DNA of 64,000 nt from Simmondsia chinensis (Eukaryota > Streptophyta > Magnoliopsida > Caryophyllales > Simmondsiaceae). The stretch covers positions 27,845,438-27,909,437 of the forward strand of contig JAGTTD010000001.1 of the NCBI GenBank assembly GCA_018398585.1, read 5' to 3'. The notes beneath the pieces are model-generated. The model was not told the DNA's origin. It did no database searches and was given only the letters and a program-made list of their open reading frames with translations. A program made the position numbers and the translations under genes. Each line of letters starts with the position of its first letter. Positions within the stretch are counted from its first letter, which is position 1. Shown here one piece after another: positions 1 to 12,230 of the stretch.

Positions 1-236
1 AAGTGTATGGTTATGGGGAGTGGGGGCGGTTTCGAGCTTATTGAGGTTTGCTTCACCCTTGTGGTTCCCCTATAGCTTTCTAGGGTAGCTGATCTTATTT
101 AGGTAGCTCCCAGATGTAAAATAGTGTTTTGTGTCTGCAAGTTTTTATCTTCTTTCTTTGTATTTAGTTTTATAGTGTTTTTTTATTGAGGTTTGCTTCA
201 CCCTTGTGGTTCCCCTATAGCTTTATTGTTGTTTTC
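1..236. repeat. Unclassified leading segment with a 42-bp direct repeat
   Basis: No coding region is visible here. A 42-bp stretch at 38-79 recurs exactly at 183-224, about 145 bp apart. The second copy runs straight into the Ty3/gypsy integrase reading frame, so the join at about 225-237 is a rearrangement point and not the natural start of the gene. The segment may be flanking element sequence duplicated during that rearrangement. Confidence 0.5.
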
Positions 237-996
237 TACTACTTGTCATCCACAAACGGATGGTCGAACTGAAGTAGTGAATAGAACTTTGTCTTCTTTG
301 TTGCGTGCTATCATTAAAAAGAACTTGAAAACATGGGCAGATTGTTTGCTACATGTTGAATTTGCTTACAATAGAAGTATACATTCTGCAACTAAGTTTT
401 CACCATTTGAAATTTTTTATGGCTTTAATCTATTGTCACCTTTGGATTTAACTCCTTTCCCTTTGACTGAACGTGTGAACTTAGATGGCAAAAAGAAGGC
501 TGAATTTGTAAAGATGATTCATGAAAAGGCACGGCTGAACATTGAAAGGAGGACTGAACAATATGTCCATCAAGCCAACAAGGGACGCAAGAAGGCAGTG
601 TTTGAACCAGGAGATTGGGTTTGGTTGCACTTAAGGAAGGACCGTTTTCCGGAGAAACAGCATTCAAAACTCCTACCTCGGGGCGACGGACCATTTCAAG
701 TAGTGGAACGCATCAATGATAATGCCTACAAGCTTGATTTACCTGGTGAGTATGGTGTCAGTGCAAGCTTTAATGTTGCTGATTTGTCTCCTTTTGATGT
801 AGGTGATGATTTGAGGACAAATCCTTCTCGAGAAGGGAAGAATGATTCAAATCAAGGAGCTGGACATGCCGATCATGCACGTGGGAAGGGAGCTAGATTT
901 GCACAAGACCCTTTGTCACTTCCTAGTGGCCCAATTACAATACTTAGAGCCAAACGTTTCAAGGAAGCAGTAAATGGGGTAATCCAAGAGAATTAG
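237..996 (+). pseudogene. Ty3/gypsy pol, 3' part: integrase C-terminal half
   Basis: This is the end of a Ty3/gypsy polyprotein, the part of integrase that joins retrotransposon DNA to the host chromosome. The frame opens in the conserved [16 protein letters not shown] motif just after the DDE core. It continues through the AYN.S.H.AT..SPFE.FYG block and a [19 protein letters not shown] block typical of the C-terminal integrase module, then a hydrophilic tail to a TAG at 994-996. The HHCC domain, most of the catalytic core, RT and RNase H are absent because the element is cut at about 237. No clear chromodomain is seen. The frame is open for about 250 codons, so this is one of the better preserved pieces in the window. 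The lineage within Ty3/gypsy is not assigned. Confidence 0.88.
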
Positions 997-1640
997 GCTG
1001 ATTCTAAAAAGACCAAGATGGGCTCAAATAATAATCAAGGCTTAGTCCATGTCATCAAAGCAATTGAAGAGGCTAACTAGAATGAAAAAACGTGACCAGC
1101 ATGGTCCGACCGTAAAAGGGCGTGAATTTGTTGAGTTTCAAGGATATTAAATGGGGGAATGAACTTGGTCTTGGCTGGTTATGTTAAATACATTGAATTT
1201 AGTCATTTAGTTATTTTTGGCTACCGCTAGAAGTCCAAGAGGCCAAAAAACGTGGGGACTTGTTTATGTTGATGTTTGTGTTGCTTTTAAAGCTGTAGTT
1301 ATGACTTTTGTTATTCTTGGAGAGTTGTTCCAAGTATATAGCATGGGCATTATGAATTTTGTAATCAGATTTTGTTTTTAGAAAATTATTATCATTGTGA
1401 GGTCTTGTGTTCCTCTTTGTTCTTGAAAGAACTCTCTGAACTTATCAAGTTAATCTTGTGGCGTTCAAACAACCAAACTTATCACCTTGATTCTTGAGAG
1501 ATTCTTAGGTTTCTTGGTGTGGCGTTTCAATCCTTCGTAGTCTTGGTTTTCATCTTGTTAGGTGATGGGTCAAGGCTCTACAAATCTTGTCTACACAATC
1601 TTGGGGTTCCAAACCATCATTGTTATCAGGTTTCATCACA
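997..1640 (+). mobile_element. Probable 3' untranslated region and LTR of the Ty3/gypsy element
   Basis: The stretch follows the gypsy stop codon directly. It has a purine run (aaatgggggaatg near 1,147-1,160) that could be the polypurine tract, followed by T-rich, LTR-like DNA without open frames. No second LTR copy lies in the window, so its ends cannot be fixed. It merges into the satellite near 1,640. Confidence 0.45.
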
Positions 1641-4600
1641 ATTGTGATTTTCTTCTTGACATTAAACTCAAATCACAATTTAGAAAAAAAAATAAAAAAA
1701 ATAAACAACAGACATTTTCAAGTGAAATTACAGACCAATCACGATTTTTTTGGGGGGGGGGGGGGTGAGAATACACAATCACACAATATAATGATTTTAA
1801 GCTGAAATGTGATAACAATTACAATTTAGGAAAAAACACATACGCATTCAACACCATATAGTGATTTTCGACTAGACTAAACTAGTCACGATTTAGGGCA
1901 TAAAACGTGCACGGTCAATAAAAAATGGTTTTAATCTGAAATGGGACAGCAATCTCGATTTAGGGTAACAAACCTACACAATCAACAAATTATAGTGATT
2001 TTCAACCAGACATTAGAGACTAGTCATGATTCCAGGCAAAAAACATACGCAATAAAAACAATGCATTTATTTTAAGTGGAAATGAGGCGGCAATCATGAT
2101 TTCGAGCAACAGACAAACACGCTAAACAAAATAAAGTGATTTTCAAACCGACATTAGAGACTACTCACGATTAAGAGTAGAAAACATACTCGATACAATC
2201 ATTTTAAGCTTAAAAAAATACACAATAAACACAATACAATTATTTTAAGCTAAAATGAGACTACAATCACTATTTAGGACAAAAAAACATACACAATCAA
2301 CCCAATGCGATGATTTAAATCCAAATGGAGACATCAATCACAATTTAGGGCAACAAACATACACATTCTGCATGATACAGGGATTTCCAACCTAACATTA
2401 ATGATCAGTCACAATTTAGGGAAAGAAACATACACAATCATCGCAATACTGTTATTTTAAGTAGAAATGAGACAACGATCACAGTTAAGGGCAACAAACA
2501 TGCACCATCGGAACAATATAGTGATTTAAAACCTGACATTAGAAACTAATCACAACTTAGGGAAAAAAAGATATATAGTAAACTCAATACAATGATTTTA
2601 AGCCGAAATGAGAGAACAACACGATTTAAGGAAACATAAACTATCAACACAATGTAGTGATTTTCAACCAGATATTAGAGATTAGTCATGATTTAGGGCA
2701 AAAACATACGCAATCAACACAATACAATGATTGTAAGCTGAAACACTCACCACGATTTAGAGCAACGTTACAATCGACACAATGTAGCAATTTTAAACCT
2801 GACATTAGAGACTAGTCACGACTTAGGGGACAAAACATACACAATCAATCAAATATAATGATTTCATGTCAAAATGATTCAACAATCACAATTTAGAGCA
2901 AAGAACGTACACAATTAGCACAATATATTTGTTATTAACCTGATATAAGTGACTAGTCACGATTTAAGACAAAAAACATAACACAATCAACACAGTATAA
3001 TGATTTAAGCTAAATAGAACAACAATCATGATTTAGGGAAACAAACAGACACAATAAACCCAATGTTGTGATTTTAAACCTGACATTAGAGACTAGTCTT
3101 GGTTTAGTGCAATAAACAAACACAATCAACATAACACAGTGATTCTAAGTTGAAATGAGTCAACAATCACGATTTAGAGTAACAAATATACTCAATCAAC
3201 AAAAATAGTGATTTTCAACCTAACAATAGAATCTAGTCATGATTTAGGGAAAAAGACATACACACAATCAACACTACAATGATTTTAAGCTGAAATGAGA
3301 CAACAATCTCGATTTAAGGCAACAAAATCAAACCAATTTAGTGATTTTCAACCTGACATTCTCTAGTTATGATTTAGAGAAGTCAAACATACACAACTAA
3401 CAATTTTAAGCATAAGTTAGAGACCAGCCACGATTTAAGGCATAAAACATAAACAATCAACATAATGTATCAATTTTCAACCAGACATTAGACACAAGTC
3501 ACAATTTAGGGAAAAAAACATACACAATGCAATGATTTTAAGCTCAAATGAGACAACCACCACGATTTAGGAAAAAACATATACGCAATCAACACCATAG
3601 AGTGATTATCGACCAGACATTAGAGACTAGTAACGATTAAGGGTAAAAAAAGACACACAATCAGCACAATACAATGATTTTGAACCAAAATGAGACAACA
3701 ATCTCGATTTAGGTAAACAAACATACACAATCAAAACAATATAGTGATTTTCAGCTTGATAACTAGTCAGGATTCCGGGCAAAAAACATGCACAATCAAT
3801 ACAATATAATTACTTTATTTTGAAATGAGGCGAAAATTATGATTTAGAGCAACAGATAAAGACACAAAAAACACAATATAGTGATTTTAAAAAGAACATT
3901 AGAGACTACACACAATACAGTAAAAAAAAATACACGATCAACCTAATACAACGATGTTAAGCTGAAATGAGAAAACCATCACGATTTAGGGCAAAAACAT
4001 ACACATTCAACCTAATACAACGATTTTAAGCGCAAAAATGAGACAAACAATCACAATTTAGGACACAAACTAAAGCAATATACAAAATATAGTAATTTTC
4101 CACCAGACATTCGTGATTAGTCATTATTTAGGGATGAAATCGTACACAATCATCCCAATACAATGATTTTAAGTTGAAATGAGACAACAATCATAATTTA
4201 GGGCAATAAACATATACACTCAATACAGTATAGTGATTTTCCGCATGACATTAGAGACTAGTCATGATTTATGGCAAAAAAAACATACACAATCAACACA
4301 ATACCGTCAGTTTGAGCTGAAACGAGGAACCAGTCAGGAATTAGAGCATCAAACATACACAATCAACATAATGATTTTCAACTTTTCATTAGAGACTAGT
4401 AAAATTTAGGGAAAAAAATACACCCAGTCAACACAATACAACGATTTTAAGCCGAAATGAGAATACAATTATTATTTAGGGCAAAACCCATGCACAATCA
4501 ACACAATGATTTTAAGCCAAAATGAGAATGCAATTACTATTTAGGGAAAAAAAACATACACAATCAATACAATATAGTGATTTCAGCCTGATATTAGAGA

Positions 4601-7334
4601 CCAGTCGCAATTTAGGGCAAAAAACATAGCACAATCAACACAGTTTAAGGATTTAAGCTGAAATGAGATAACAATCACGATTTAGGGAAAAAAAATTACA
4701 ATATAGTGATTTTAAACCTGACATTAGGGACTCGTCACAATTTAAGGAAAAAATCATTCACAGTCAACACATTACAACGATTTTAAGCTTAAATGATACA
4801 ACAATCACAATTCTGGGCAACAAACCAACACAATCAACACAATATTGTGATTGTAACCCTGACATTAGAGACCAATCACGATTTAGGGCAAAAAATGTAC
4901 CCAATCAACACAATACAACGATTTTAAGCATAATGAGATACAATTACTATTTAGGGCAAAGAACATATACAATTAACACAATATAGTTATTTCCAACCTG
5001 ACATTAGAGACTAGTTAGGTTTCAGGTTAAAAAGCATTACATAATCGACCCAATAAAATGATTTCGAGATAAAATGAGACAACAATCACAATTTAGGGTT
5101 TATAGAGAATGAAAACAACACAGTAATTTTCAACAGGATAGTACAGATTTCGTACAATTAAGAGCAAAAAACATACGCAATAAACACAATCCCATGCGGT
5201 CAACGCTTAGGGGTCAGGAATTCGATTCTCGCGGAGGTATACTCTTGACTTACTTGCTCCCGGGGGTTTGTGGACTGTTCTCAAGGGCCGGTGTTAATTG
5301 GGGCAACCCAAAATGAGACAACAATAATAATTTGGGTCAACAAAACATACACAATCAACACAATATAATGATTTCGAACCTAACATTAGATAGATACGAT
5401 TTAGGGAAACAAAAACATACACAATCAATAGAATACAATGATTTTAAGCAGAGATCAGAAAACAATCACGATTTAGGGCAACAAACAAACACAATCAACA
5501 CAATATTCTGCTTTTCAACCTGACATCAGAGACTAGTCACTACTAGGGAAAACACATGCATAATCAAAACAATACAATGATTTTAAGCTAAAATGAGACT
5601 ACAATCACGATTGAGGGTAACAAACATACACTATCAATAATAGAATATATTGATTCTCAGCCTAACATTAGAGAAACGTCGCGATATAGGGAAAAAAATA
5701 ATACACAATCAGAACAATTCAATGATTTTAAGCAGAAGTGAGACAACAATCATGATTTAGGGCCACAAACATGCATCATCAACACAATATAATGATTTTC
5801 AACCTAACATTAGAGACTAGTCACACTACTTAAGGCAAAAAACATAATAATCAATACAATGCAATGATTTTAAGTTGAAATGAAACAACAATACTGATTT
5901 AGGGGAAAAAAACATATACAATCAACACATAGTGATTTTCAAACCTGGCATTAAAGACGAGTCACGATTTTGGCCAAAAAAAACCAACACAAACAATACG
6001 ATACAATGACTTTAAGCAGAAATACGACAACAATCACGACTTCCAGGGAAAACTTACACAATAAGCAACAACAAAGTGATTTTAAGCCTGACATTAGAGA
6101 TTAGTCACAATTTATCAAAAAAACATACAAAACCAACACAATACAATGATTTTAAGCTTAAAGGAGATGACAATAAAAATTTTGGGCGACAAACATACAC
6201 AATCAACACAATATAGTGATTTTTAGCCGGACATTGGAGACAAAATATACTCATTATTCTGGACAAAAAACATAAACAATTAGCACAATACAGTGATTTT
6301 TCAGATAAAAGGCAACGACAATCACAATTTAGTGAAAACAACATACACAATCAAAACAAAATAGTGATTTTAGAGCAAAAATCAAACCCAGTCAGCACAA
6401 TACAATGATTTTAAGCTGAACAACAATAACGATTTAGGGTGACAAACATACACAATCCACATGATAGAGTGATTTTCAACCTGGCATTTAGACTGGTCAT
6501 GATTTAGGGTGACAAACATACACAATCCACACAATAGAATGATTTTCAACCTGACATTAAAGACTAGTCATGATTTAGGGTGACAAACATACACAATCCA
6601 CACAATAGAGTGATTAAACCTTACGTTAGAGAATAGTCAAGATTTTGTGCTAAAAACGTGCACAATCAACACAATAAAATGATTTTAAGCTGAAATGTTG
6701 CAAGAATCACGATTTATTGTAAAAGACATAATCAATCAACACAACATAGTGATTTTCAAACTTAAATTGGAGATTAGTTACAATTTAGGGTAAAAAATGT
6801 ACACATTTAACATACACATTGAACACAATATAGTCATTTTCAACCTGATAAGTCATGATTTTGTGCAAAAATCATACACAATCAACATAATACATTGATT
6901 TCAAGATAAAATAACTCAACAATCACAATATAGGGCAAAAAAACCTTCCCAATCAACATAATAATTCAAACAGAGATTAGAGACTTGTCATGATTTACAG
7001 AAAAAAACCTACACAATCGACACAATACAATTATTACTACAATGAGACCATTCTGGGCAACAAACGATTTAAGGTAAAAAATATACATAATCAACCGAAT
7101 ACAATGAGACAAGAATCACAATTTAGGAAGACAAAAAAACATACACAATGAGAAGCTGAAATTAGAGACTAATCTTTATTTAGGGGAAAAACATGTACAA
7201 TTGAGGCAATGTAGTGATTTTCAACATGACCTTGTAGACTAGTCATGATTTAGCCAAAAAGAACATACACAATCAAAACAATATGATGCTTTTAAGTTGA
7301 AATGAGACAACATTCACGATTTCGGGCAACAAAT
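1640..7334 (+). repeat. A/B satellite array, left arm, first segment
   Basis: Diverged tandem array of two related monomers of about 70 bp that mostly alternate. Both share the frame acacaatcaacacaata at the start and cgatttagggcaa near the end. Type A has gtgattttcaacctgacat followed by tagagactagtc in the middle. Type B has aatgattttaagctgaaatg followed by agacaacaatc. An A+B pair is about 141 bp. Copies differ at many positions, with small indels. The short open frames inside are chance frames. A 14-base G run lies at 1,752-1,765. Monomers on the + strand read A/B throughout this segment. Confidence 0.9.
5190..5310 (+). mobile_element. SINE-like insertion within the satellite
   Basis: About 120 bp of GC-richer sequence interrupts the satellite between a truncated cataataaacacaatc-type monomer and a resuming caacccaaaatgagacaac monomer. 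It contains gaattcgattctcgc near 5,218-5,232, resembling the Pol III internal B box (GGTTCGANTCC), and an upstream atgcggtcaacgctt that could be a weak A box. This suggests a tRNA-derived SINE fragment. No target duplication or A/T tail is obvious, so the call is tentative. Another short dispersed repeat is possible. Confidence 0.4.
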
Positions 7335-7776
7335 TGTTAGGGTATGTCTCAAATTCCTTGGTATCGCTGCAGAGGGTAAGCCAATCGATCGAGGGGAATA
7401 GCCGATTGATCGGGAAGTTCGTAGAAGCGTAGAGCATCCAGTACGATCCCCGATTGATCGATCGATCGGGACTCCAATTTCTCGCAAGTATAAATACGCA
7501 GCAAGGATTACGTATGCTGGTATCTAAATTAAATTGAACGCCGCCGTACCATTGAGACAGAGAGAGAGAGAGAGAAAAGTGATTTGTAATTCTTCTATTA
7601 TTTCTCATTCAGTAAAAGTCTCCATCTCCACCCGTGATTTTTTTCCTCCTGATTGAAGAGGGGTTTCCACGTAAAGCACTATGTTCGTCTTTTGCTCTTT
7701 TTCGTTCTTGATGTGCTTCTAGTATTTGTCATAGTATTTGAATTGAATCCAGTAATGGGTGTTGTTTTTCTCCACA
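7335..7776 (+). repeat. 5' LTR of the 7.3-12.2 kb copia element
   Basis: 442 bp, from tgttagggtatg to ttctccaca. It contains a TATA box (tataaata, 7,489-7,496). Just upstream is a cluster of GATCGATCG palindromic words (about 7,387-7,470), and a (GA)n run lies at about 7,557-7,576. The partner LTR is clearly the same sequence but differs by many substitutions and several indels, so the insertion is old. Confidence 0.93.
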
Positions 7777-7779
7777 AAC

Positions 7780-7791
7780 TGGTATCAGAGC
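7780..7791 (+). promoter_or_regulatory. Primer-binding site, initiator-Met tRNA type
   Basis: tggtatcagagc lies 3 bp after the 5' LTR. This is the standard plant copia site complementary to the 3' end of initiator methionine tRNA, where reverse transcription starts. Confidence 0.9.
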
Positions 7792-7813
7792 CCTGTTGTT
7801 TCGATTTGGTATT

Positions 7814-8640
7814 ATGACATCTGCAGTTAAATCTGAAGTTGAGAAGTTCGGAGGTCAAGGGAGTTTCATTTTGTGGCAGGTCCGCGTTGAGTGCCTCTTG
7901 ACTCAGAATGGCTTGAAGAAAGCCTTAGAAGGAAAAGAGAAGAAACCGGAGAATATGACAGAGGCACAGTGGGAGGAGTTAGATGGGTAGGCACTCACAG
8001 TTATCCTGATTTGTCATGCAGATGATGTCCTTACAGAAGTTTTCAAAGTAAATAAGGAGCTGTGGGAGAAATTGCAGGAGATGTTCTGCTTCAAGTCAGT
8101 CTCCAATAAACTCGTAGTAAAGCACCTGTTTTCACGTTCTGTATGTCAGAAGTTATATCTTTTAAGAACCATATTAATGAATTTATCTCTATTATTCAAG
8201 AGTTAAAAGAATTGGATGATGCCCCTACAGATGAATATCAGGCCATGCTTTTGTTATGTTCACTCTCCAGCTCGTATAAAGGCTTCATTGAAAGCACGAT
8301 TTATGGTGGTAGAAAAATCATCTCTGTTGATGAGGTTAAAACAAACTTACTGAGTAAAGAACGAGTAGAAAAACAATTATCAGATTCTGTAAATAACTAA
8401 GGTAGCGGTTTGGTTGTAAGAGGTAGAACTAAGGCTAGAGGGTTTGATAGTGGAAACAAGTCTAGGCTTAAGTCTAGACACAAAAACTTGTCATGCAATT
8501 ATTGTCATAAGAAAGGGCACATAAAGAAGTACTATTATAAACTTAAGGATAAGCAGAAAAAAGATGGCAGGAAAGACCATAATAGAAATGATAAGTCCGC
8601 TGAGGCTGGTGTAGTTGAAGATAAGAGTGATGCTGATGTT
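7814..8640 (+). pseudogene. copia gag, broken
   Basis: Capsid-nucleocapsid protein remnant. It begins with ATG at 7,814 (MTSAVKSEVEKFGG), which matches the equivalent gag in the 20.8-23.5 kb relative. The frame is stopped at 7,988-7,990, shifted near 8,130, and stopped again at about 8,398. The nucleocapsid zinc knuckle is at about 8,488-8,535 and reads CNYCHKKGHIKKYYYK. The fourth metal ligand, Cys in the CX2CX4HX4C pattern, is Tyr here, while the relative on the minus strand keeps the Cys. Nucleic-acid packaging would be lost even without the stops. Confidence 0.88.
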
Positions 8641-8679
8641 CTGTAAGTTATAGAATCTTAGTCCAGATCCAAAGATAAA

Positions 8680-9110
8680 TGGATCATGGATTCGGGTTGT
8701 TCTTATCATGTGTGTCCTAATAGAGACTGGTTCACCACATATAAGACGATTCAGGGTGGAGCAGTTTTGATGGGCAATGATGCAGCTTGGAGAGTTTCGG
8801 GTACAGAAACAATCCGAGTTAAGATGTTTGACGGTGCAGTTAGGACTACGTGCCAATTATGAAAAAGAACCTCACCTCTTTAGGTACTCTTGACTCACAC
8901 GGGTACAGGTACGCAGCTGAAAGTGGTGTAATGAAGGTCAGTAAGGGTGCCTTGAGTGTGATGAAAGGCAAAAGGGTAGGGACCTTTTATGAACTTCTGG
9001 GTTCTACAGTGGCAGGATTAGTGGCTGTTTCTACATCATCTATGTCAGATTCAGATATTACAAGGTTATGGCACATGAGATTGGGTCATATGGTGATAAG
9101 GGACTGTTAG
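8680..9110 (+). pseudogene. copia protease and pre-integrase region, broken
   Basis: The aspartic protease active-site triad is visible as [14 protein letters not shown] with DSG at 8,689-8,697. A frameshift lies near 8,850. From there a frame to 9,110 carries [11 protein letters not shown] and the GAG-pre-integrase motif LWHMRLGHM just before its stop. The order and motifs are typical of Ty1/copia. The catalytic DSG itself is unchanged. Confidence 0.87.
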
Positions 9111-9936
9111 AACTGAGAAAGAGAGGTTTATTGTGTGGTTAGTCAACTGGACGGATGGAGTTTTGTGAGCATTGCATTTATGGGAAGCAGAAGAGAGTCA
9201 ACTTCAAATAGACAGTGCATCAGACTAAAGGAACGTCAGACTAGACTTGTGGGGACAGTCCAGCATTGCTTTCAAAGGAGGTTCCAAGTATCTTCTAATG
9301 TTTACTGATGATTTCTCAAGAAAAGTTTGGGTTTATTTCTTGAAACAGTAAAATAAAGTTTATGATACCTTCAAGAAGTGGAAGGTGTTACTTGAGAAAT
9401 AGACACAGAAGCAAATCAAGAGGCTGAGGTCTGACAATGGTCTTGATTATGTTGAGGGTTATTTCACCAAATTTTGTGAAAATCAAGGCATTGATAGACA
9501 TAGGACTTGTACAGGTCGACCTCAATAGAATGGAGTTGCAGAAAGATTGAACAGGACGTTACTTGAGAAGGCTCGTTGCATGCTGTCAAATGCAGGTTTA
9601 GGGAGAGAAGTTTGGGCAGAGGAAGCTAACATGGCATGTTACTTAGAGAACCGATCACCTCATTCATCACTTCAGTTGAAAACTCCAAAAGAGGTATGGT
9701 CTGGATCCCCTGCTGATTACTCTCATTTAAGAATTTTTGGTTGTCCTGCTTATGTTTATGTGAATGAAGGAAAGCTAGAGCCTAAAGCCAAGAAGTGCAT
9801 TTTTCTTGGTTATACGTCAGGTGTGAAGGGATTTCATCTATGGGATTCAAAGTCTCATAAATTTCTGACTAGTAGGGATGTTCTTTTTGATGAGTCTTCA
9901 CTACTATATCCGCCACACACACCCTCTAATATTTGA
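9111..9936 (+). pseudogene. copia integrase core and C-terminal region, broken
   Basis: Integrase remnant. MFTDDFSRKVWVYFLK, LRSDNG and GVAERLNRTLLEKARCML mark the DDE core and following helix. NRSPHSSL..KTP.EVW and LRIFGCPAYVYV follow, then KCIFLGY....KGF.LW and SRDVLFDESSL, all classic copia blocks. In-frame stops interrupt the core near 9,348, 9,400 and 9,525. The last stop falls in the normally invariant PQQNG motif, where the second Gln codon is TAG. The final 129 codons to 9,936 are open. Confidence 0.9.
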
Positions 9937-10189
9937 GATACGAGTTGGGTGCAGAAGCTAGGTGTTGATCAGATACATTTAAATAACACAGTTTTGCAGC
10001 AGGTTGTACCCACTGAGTGTATACAAACACCTCCAGTGCAAGTTGCTAAAGAGAATGAAGAGGCTAAAACAGGTCAGCAGGAGGAGTAGTATACTATTGC
10101 TAATGGTAGACAGAGGAGACAAGCTAGAGCGCCTCAGAGAGATGGGTATGAGGAGATGGTAGCCTATGCTCTTTCTATGGTTGAGACAA

Positions 10190-10900
10190 TGGAAGACATT
10201 GAGCCTTCCACCTATTTAAGAGCTGTGAATAGATTTGATTCAGAGAAGTGGATAATGGCTATGCACGAAGAAATGGAGTCATTGTAGAAGAACCAGACTT
10301 GGCAAGTTGTCAAGCCTCAAACAGGAAAGAGAGTTATTGGGTGCAAATGGGTCTTCAAGAAGAAAGAAGGCAGTCTTGGAGTGGAAGATGTAAGGTACAA
10401 GGCTCGATTAGTAGCCAAGGGCTCAAGTACATAGTGTTGATTTTTATGTTATCTTTTCAACTGTTGTTGGACATACTTCCATTCGAGCACTACTTAGCCA
10501 TGCATAATTTAGAGCTTTAGCAGCTAGACATGAAAACTGCATTCTTGCATGGTAAGCTAGAAGAGAGTATTTACATGCATCAGCCTGAAGGCTTTGCTGT
10601 TGAAGGAAAGGAAAATCATGTTTGTTTGTTGAAAAGGTCAATCTATGGTTTTAGGCAATCACAAAGGCAGTGGTACAAGTGATTTGATCAGTTTATGACC
10701 AGTCATGGGTTCTTTAGGATCAAATATGACAGTTGTGTTTATTTCAGGCAAACAGGTTCAGGTTCATTCATTTAGCTTATGTTATATATTGATGATATTT
10801 TGATTGCAGCTACGGAGATGTCCGATGTTGGTGAATTGAAAACAATGTTGAAAAGTGAGTACGAGATAAAAGATTTAGGAGTAGCTAGAAGATTCTTTGT
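10190..10900 (+). pseudogene. copia reverse transcriptase, broken
   Basis: RT remnant spread over frames. EEMESL..KNQTW and GCKWVFKKKEG mark the N-terminal part, KTAFLHGKLEESIYM motif A and flank, LLKRSIYGF the thumb-side block, and YIDDILI at about 10,785-10,805 the catalytic centre (the usual plant copia form is YVDDM). Several stops occur (about 10,285, 10,430, 10,518, 10,680, 10,773), plus frameshifts around 10,430 and 10,880. The catalytic Asp pair is present but the protein cannot be made in one piece. Confidence 0.88.
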
Positions 10901-11750
10901 ATGGAAATCATGAGGGACCGAAAAGCAGGAAAATTATACTTGTCTCAGGAAAAGTATATTGAGAAGGTTCTAGATCGATTTCATATGAAATCTGCTAAGC
11001 CTGTTAGCACTCCTTTGGCAGCTCGTTTCAGACTTTCAGCATTAGATTCGGCTATGACAGAGGATGACATCAGGTACATGCCACGAGTCCCTTACTCTAG
11101 TGCAGTTGGATGTATTATGTATGCTATGGTATGCACACGTCCAGATATCGCATATGCTGTTAGCAAAGTGAGCAGATATATGGCGAATCCAGATAAAGAG
11201 CATTGAGAGGCAGTTAAATGTAGTCCCAGGTACATACTGGCATTGGTGATGTATGTTTGGAGTTTCGGAGGAGTAAATACTGTTTAGTAGGGTATGTTGA
11301 CTCTGATTATGGTGGCGACCTCGATAAGAGGAGATCTACTTCAGGATATGTGTTCTACGTGGGTGACAGTGCTATCAGTTGGGGAGTAGGTCTACAATTA
11401 GTTACTGCACAGTTAACTTCTGAAGCAGAGTATATGGCAGTTACAGAAGCATTCAAGGAAGTTGTTTGGTTAAAGGGTTTGGTTAGTAAACTCAGTATTG
11501 ATCAGGGTACAGTTGGTGTCTATTGTGATATCCAATCAGCGATCACTTAGCCAAGGATCAGATGACCCCTCATGACGGGACAAAGCATATTGATGTCAAG
11601 CATCATTTTATTCGGGATCTGATTCATGAAGGCAATGTTGAGTTGAAGAAGATTGGTGCTACAGATAATCTCGCTGATATGTTCACTAAAGTTCTACCCA
11701 GCAGAATATTTGAGCATTCCTCAATCTGGTTGGGCTTTCTGTTTCTTTGA
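10901..11750 (+). pseudogene. copia RNase H region, broken
   Basis: MKSAKPVSTPLA, PYSSAVGCIMYAMVCTRPD and AVSKVSRYMANP define the RT-RNase H connection. YVDSDYGGDLDKRRSTSGYV, LTSEAEYMAVTEAFKE and KHIDVKHHFIRD define RNase H, which removes the RNA strand during replication. Breaks are a stop at about 11,205, a frame change near 11,255, and a one-base deletion at about 11,547 in the QSAI..LAKD motif. The end of pol is at about 11,750, just before the 3' LTR. Confidence 0.9.
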
Positions 11751-11771
11751 ATTAACGCCGAGGTAGAGATT

Positions 11772-12230
11772 TGCTAGGATATGTCTCAAATTCCTTGATA
11801 TCACTGCAGAGGGTACGTCGATCGATTGAGGAGAATAGCCGATCGGTCTGGAAGTTCTCAGAAGCATAGCGCATCCAGTACGATCCCCGATCGATCGGTG
11901 ACATGCCGATCAAATGGGACCCCTCGATCTTTCGGGACTCCAATTTCTTGCGGGTATAAATACGCAGCCACGGTTACGTAAGCGGGTATTCAAATTAAAG
12001 TGAGCGTCGCTGTACCATTGAGAGAGAGAAGTGATTCACAATTCTTCTACTATTTTTCATTCAATAAAAGTCTCCATCTCCTCCAGTGGTTTTTCCCCCT
12101 CTCAATTGAAGAGGGGTTTTTCATGTAAATCGCTGTGTTGGTCTTTTGCTCTTTTTCGTTCTTAATTTGTTTCTCGTATTTGTTATAGTATTTGAATTGG
12201 ATCCAGTTATGGGTGTTGTTTTTCTCCACA
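11772..12230 (+). repeat. 3' LTR of the 7.3-12.2 kb copia element
   Basis: 459 bp, tgctaggatatg to ttctccaca. It aligns along its length with 7,335-7,776 but has an extra segment between the GATCGATCGG cluster and the TATA box (tataaata near 11,956). The purine-rich gaggtagagat just upstream is the likely polypurine tract. Confidence 0.92.

Noticed and set aside
1640..7334. Many 60-80 codon open frames in the satellite on both strands (for example 5,332-5,523 and 6,105-6,350)
   Set aside because: They follow the repeat monomers, differ between copies and show no protein motif. They are chance frames in A/T-rich tandem DNA.
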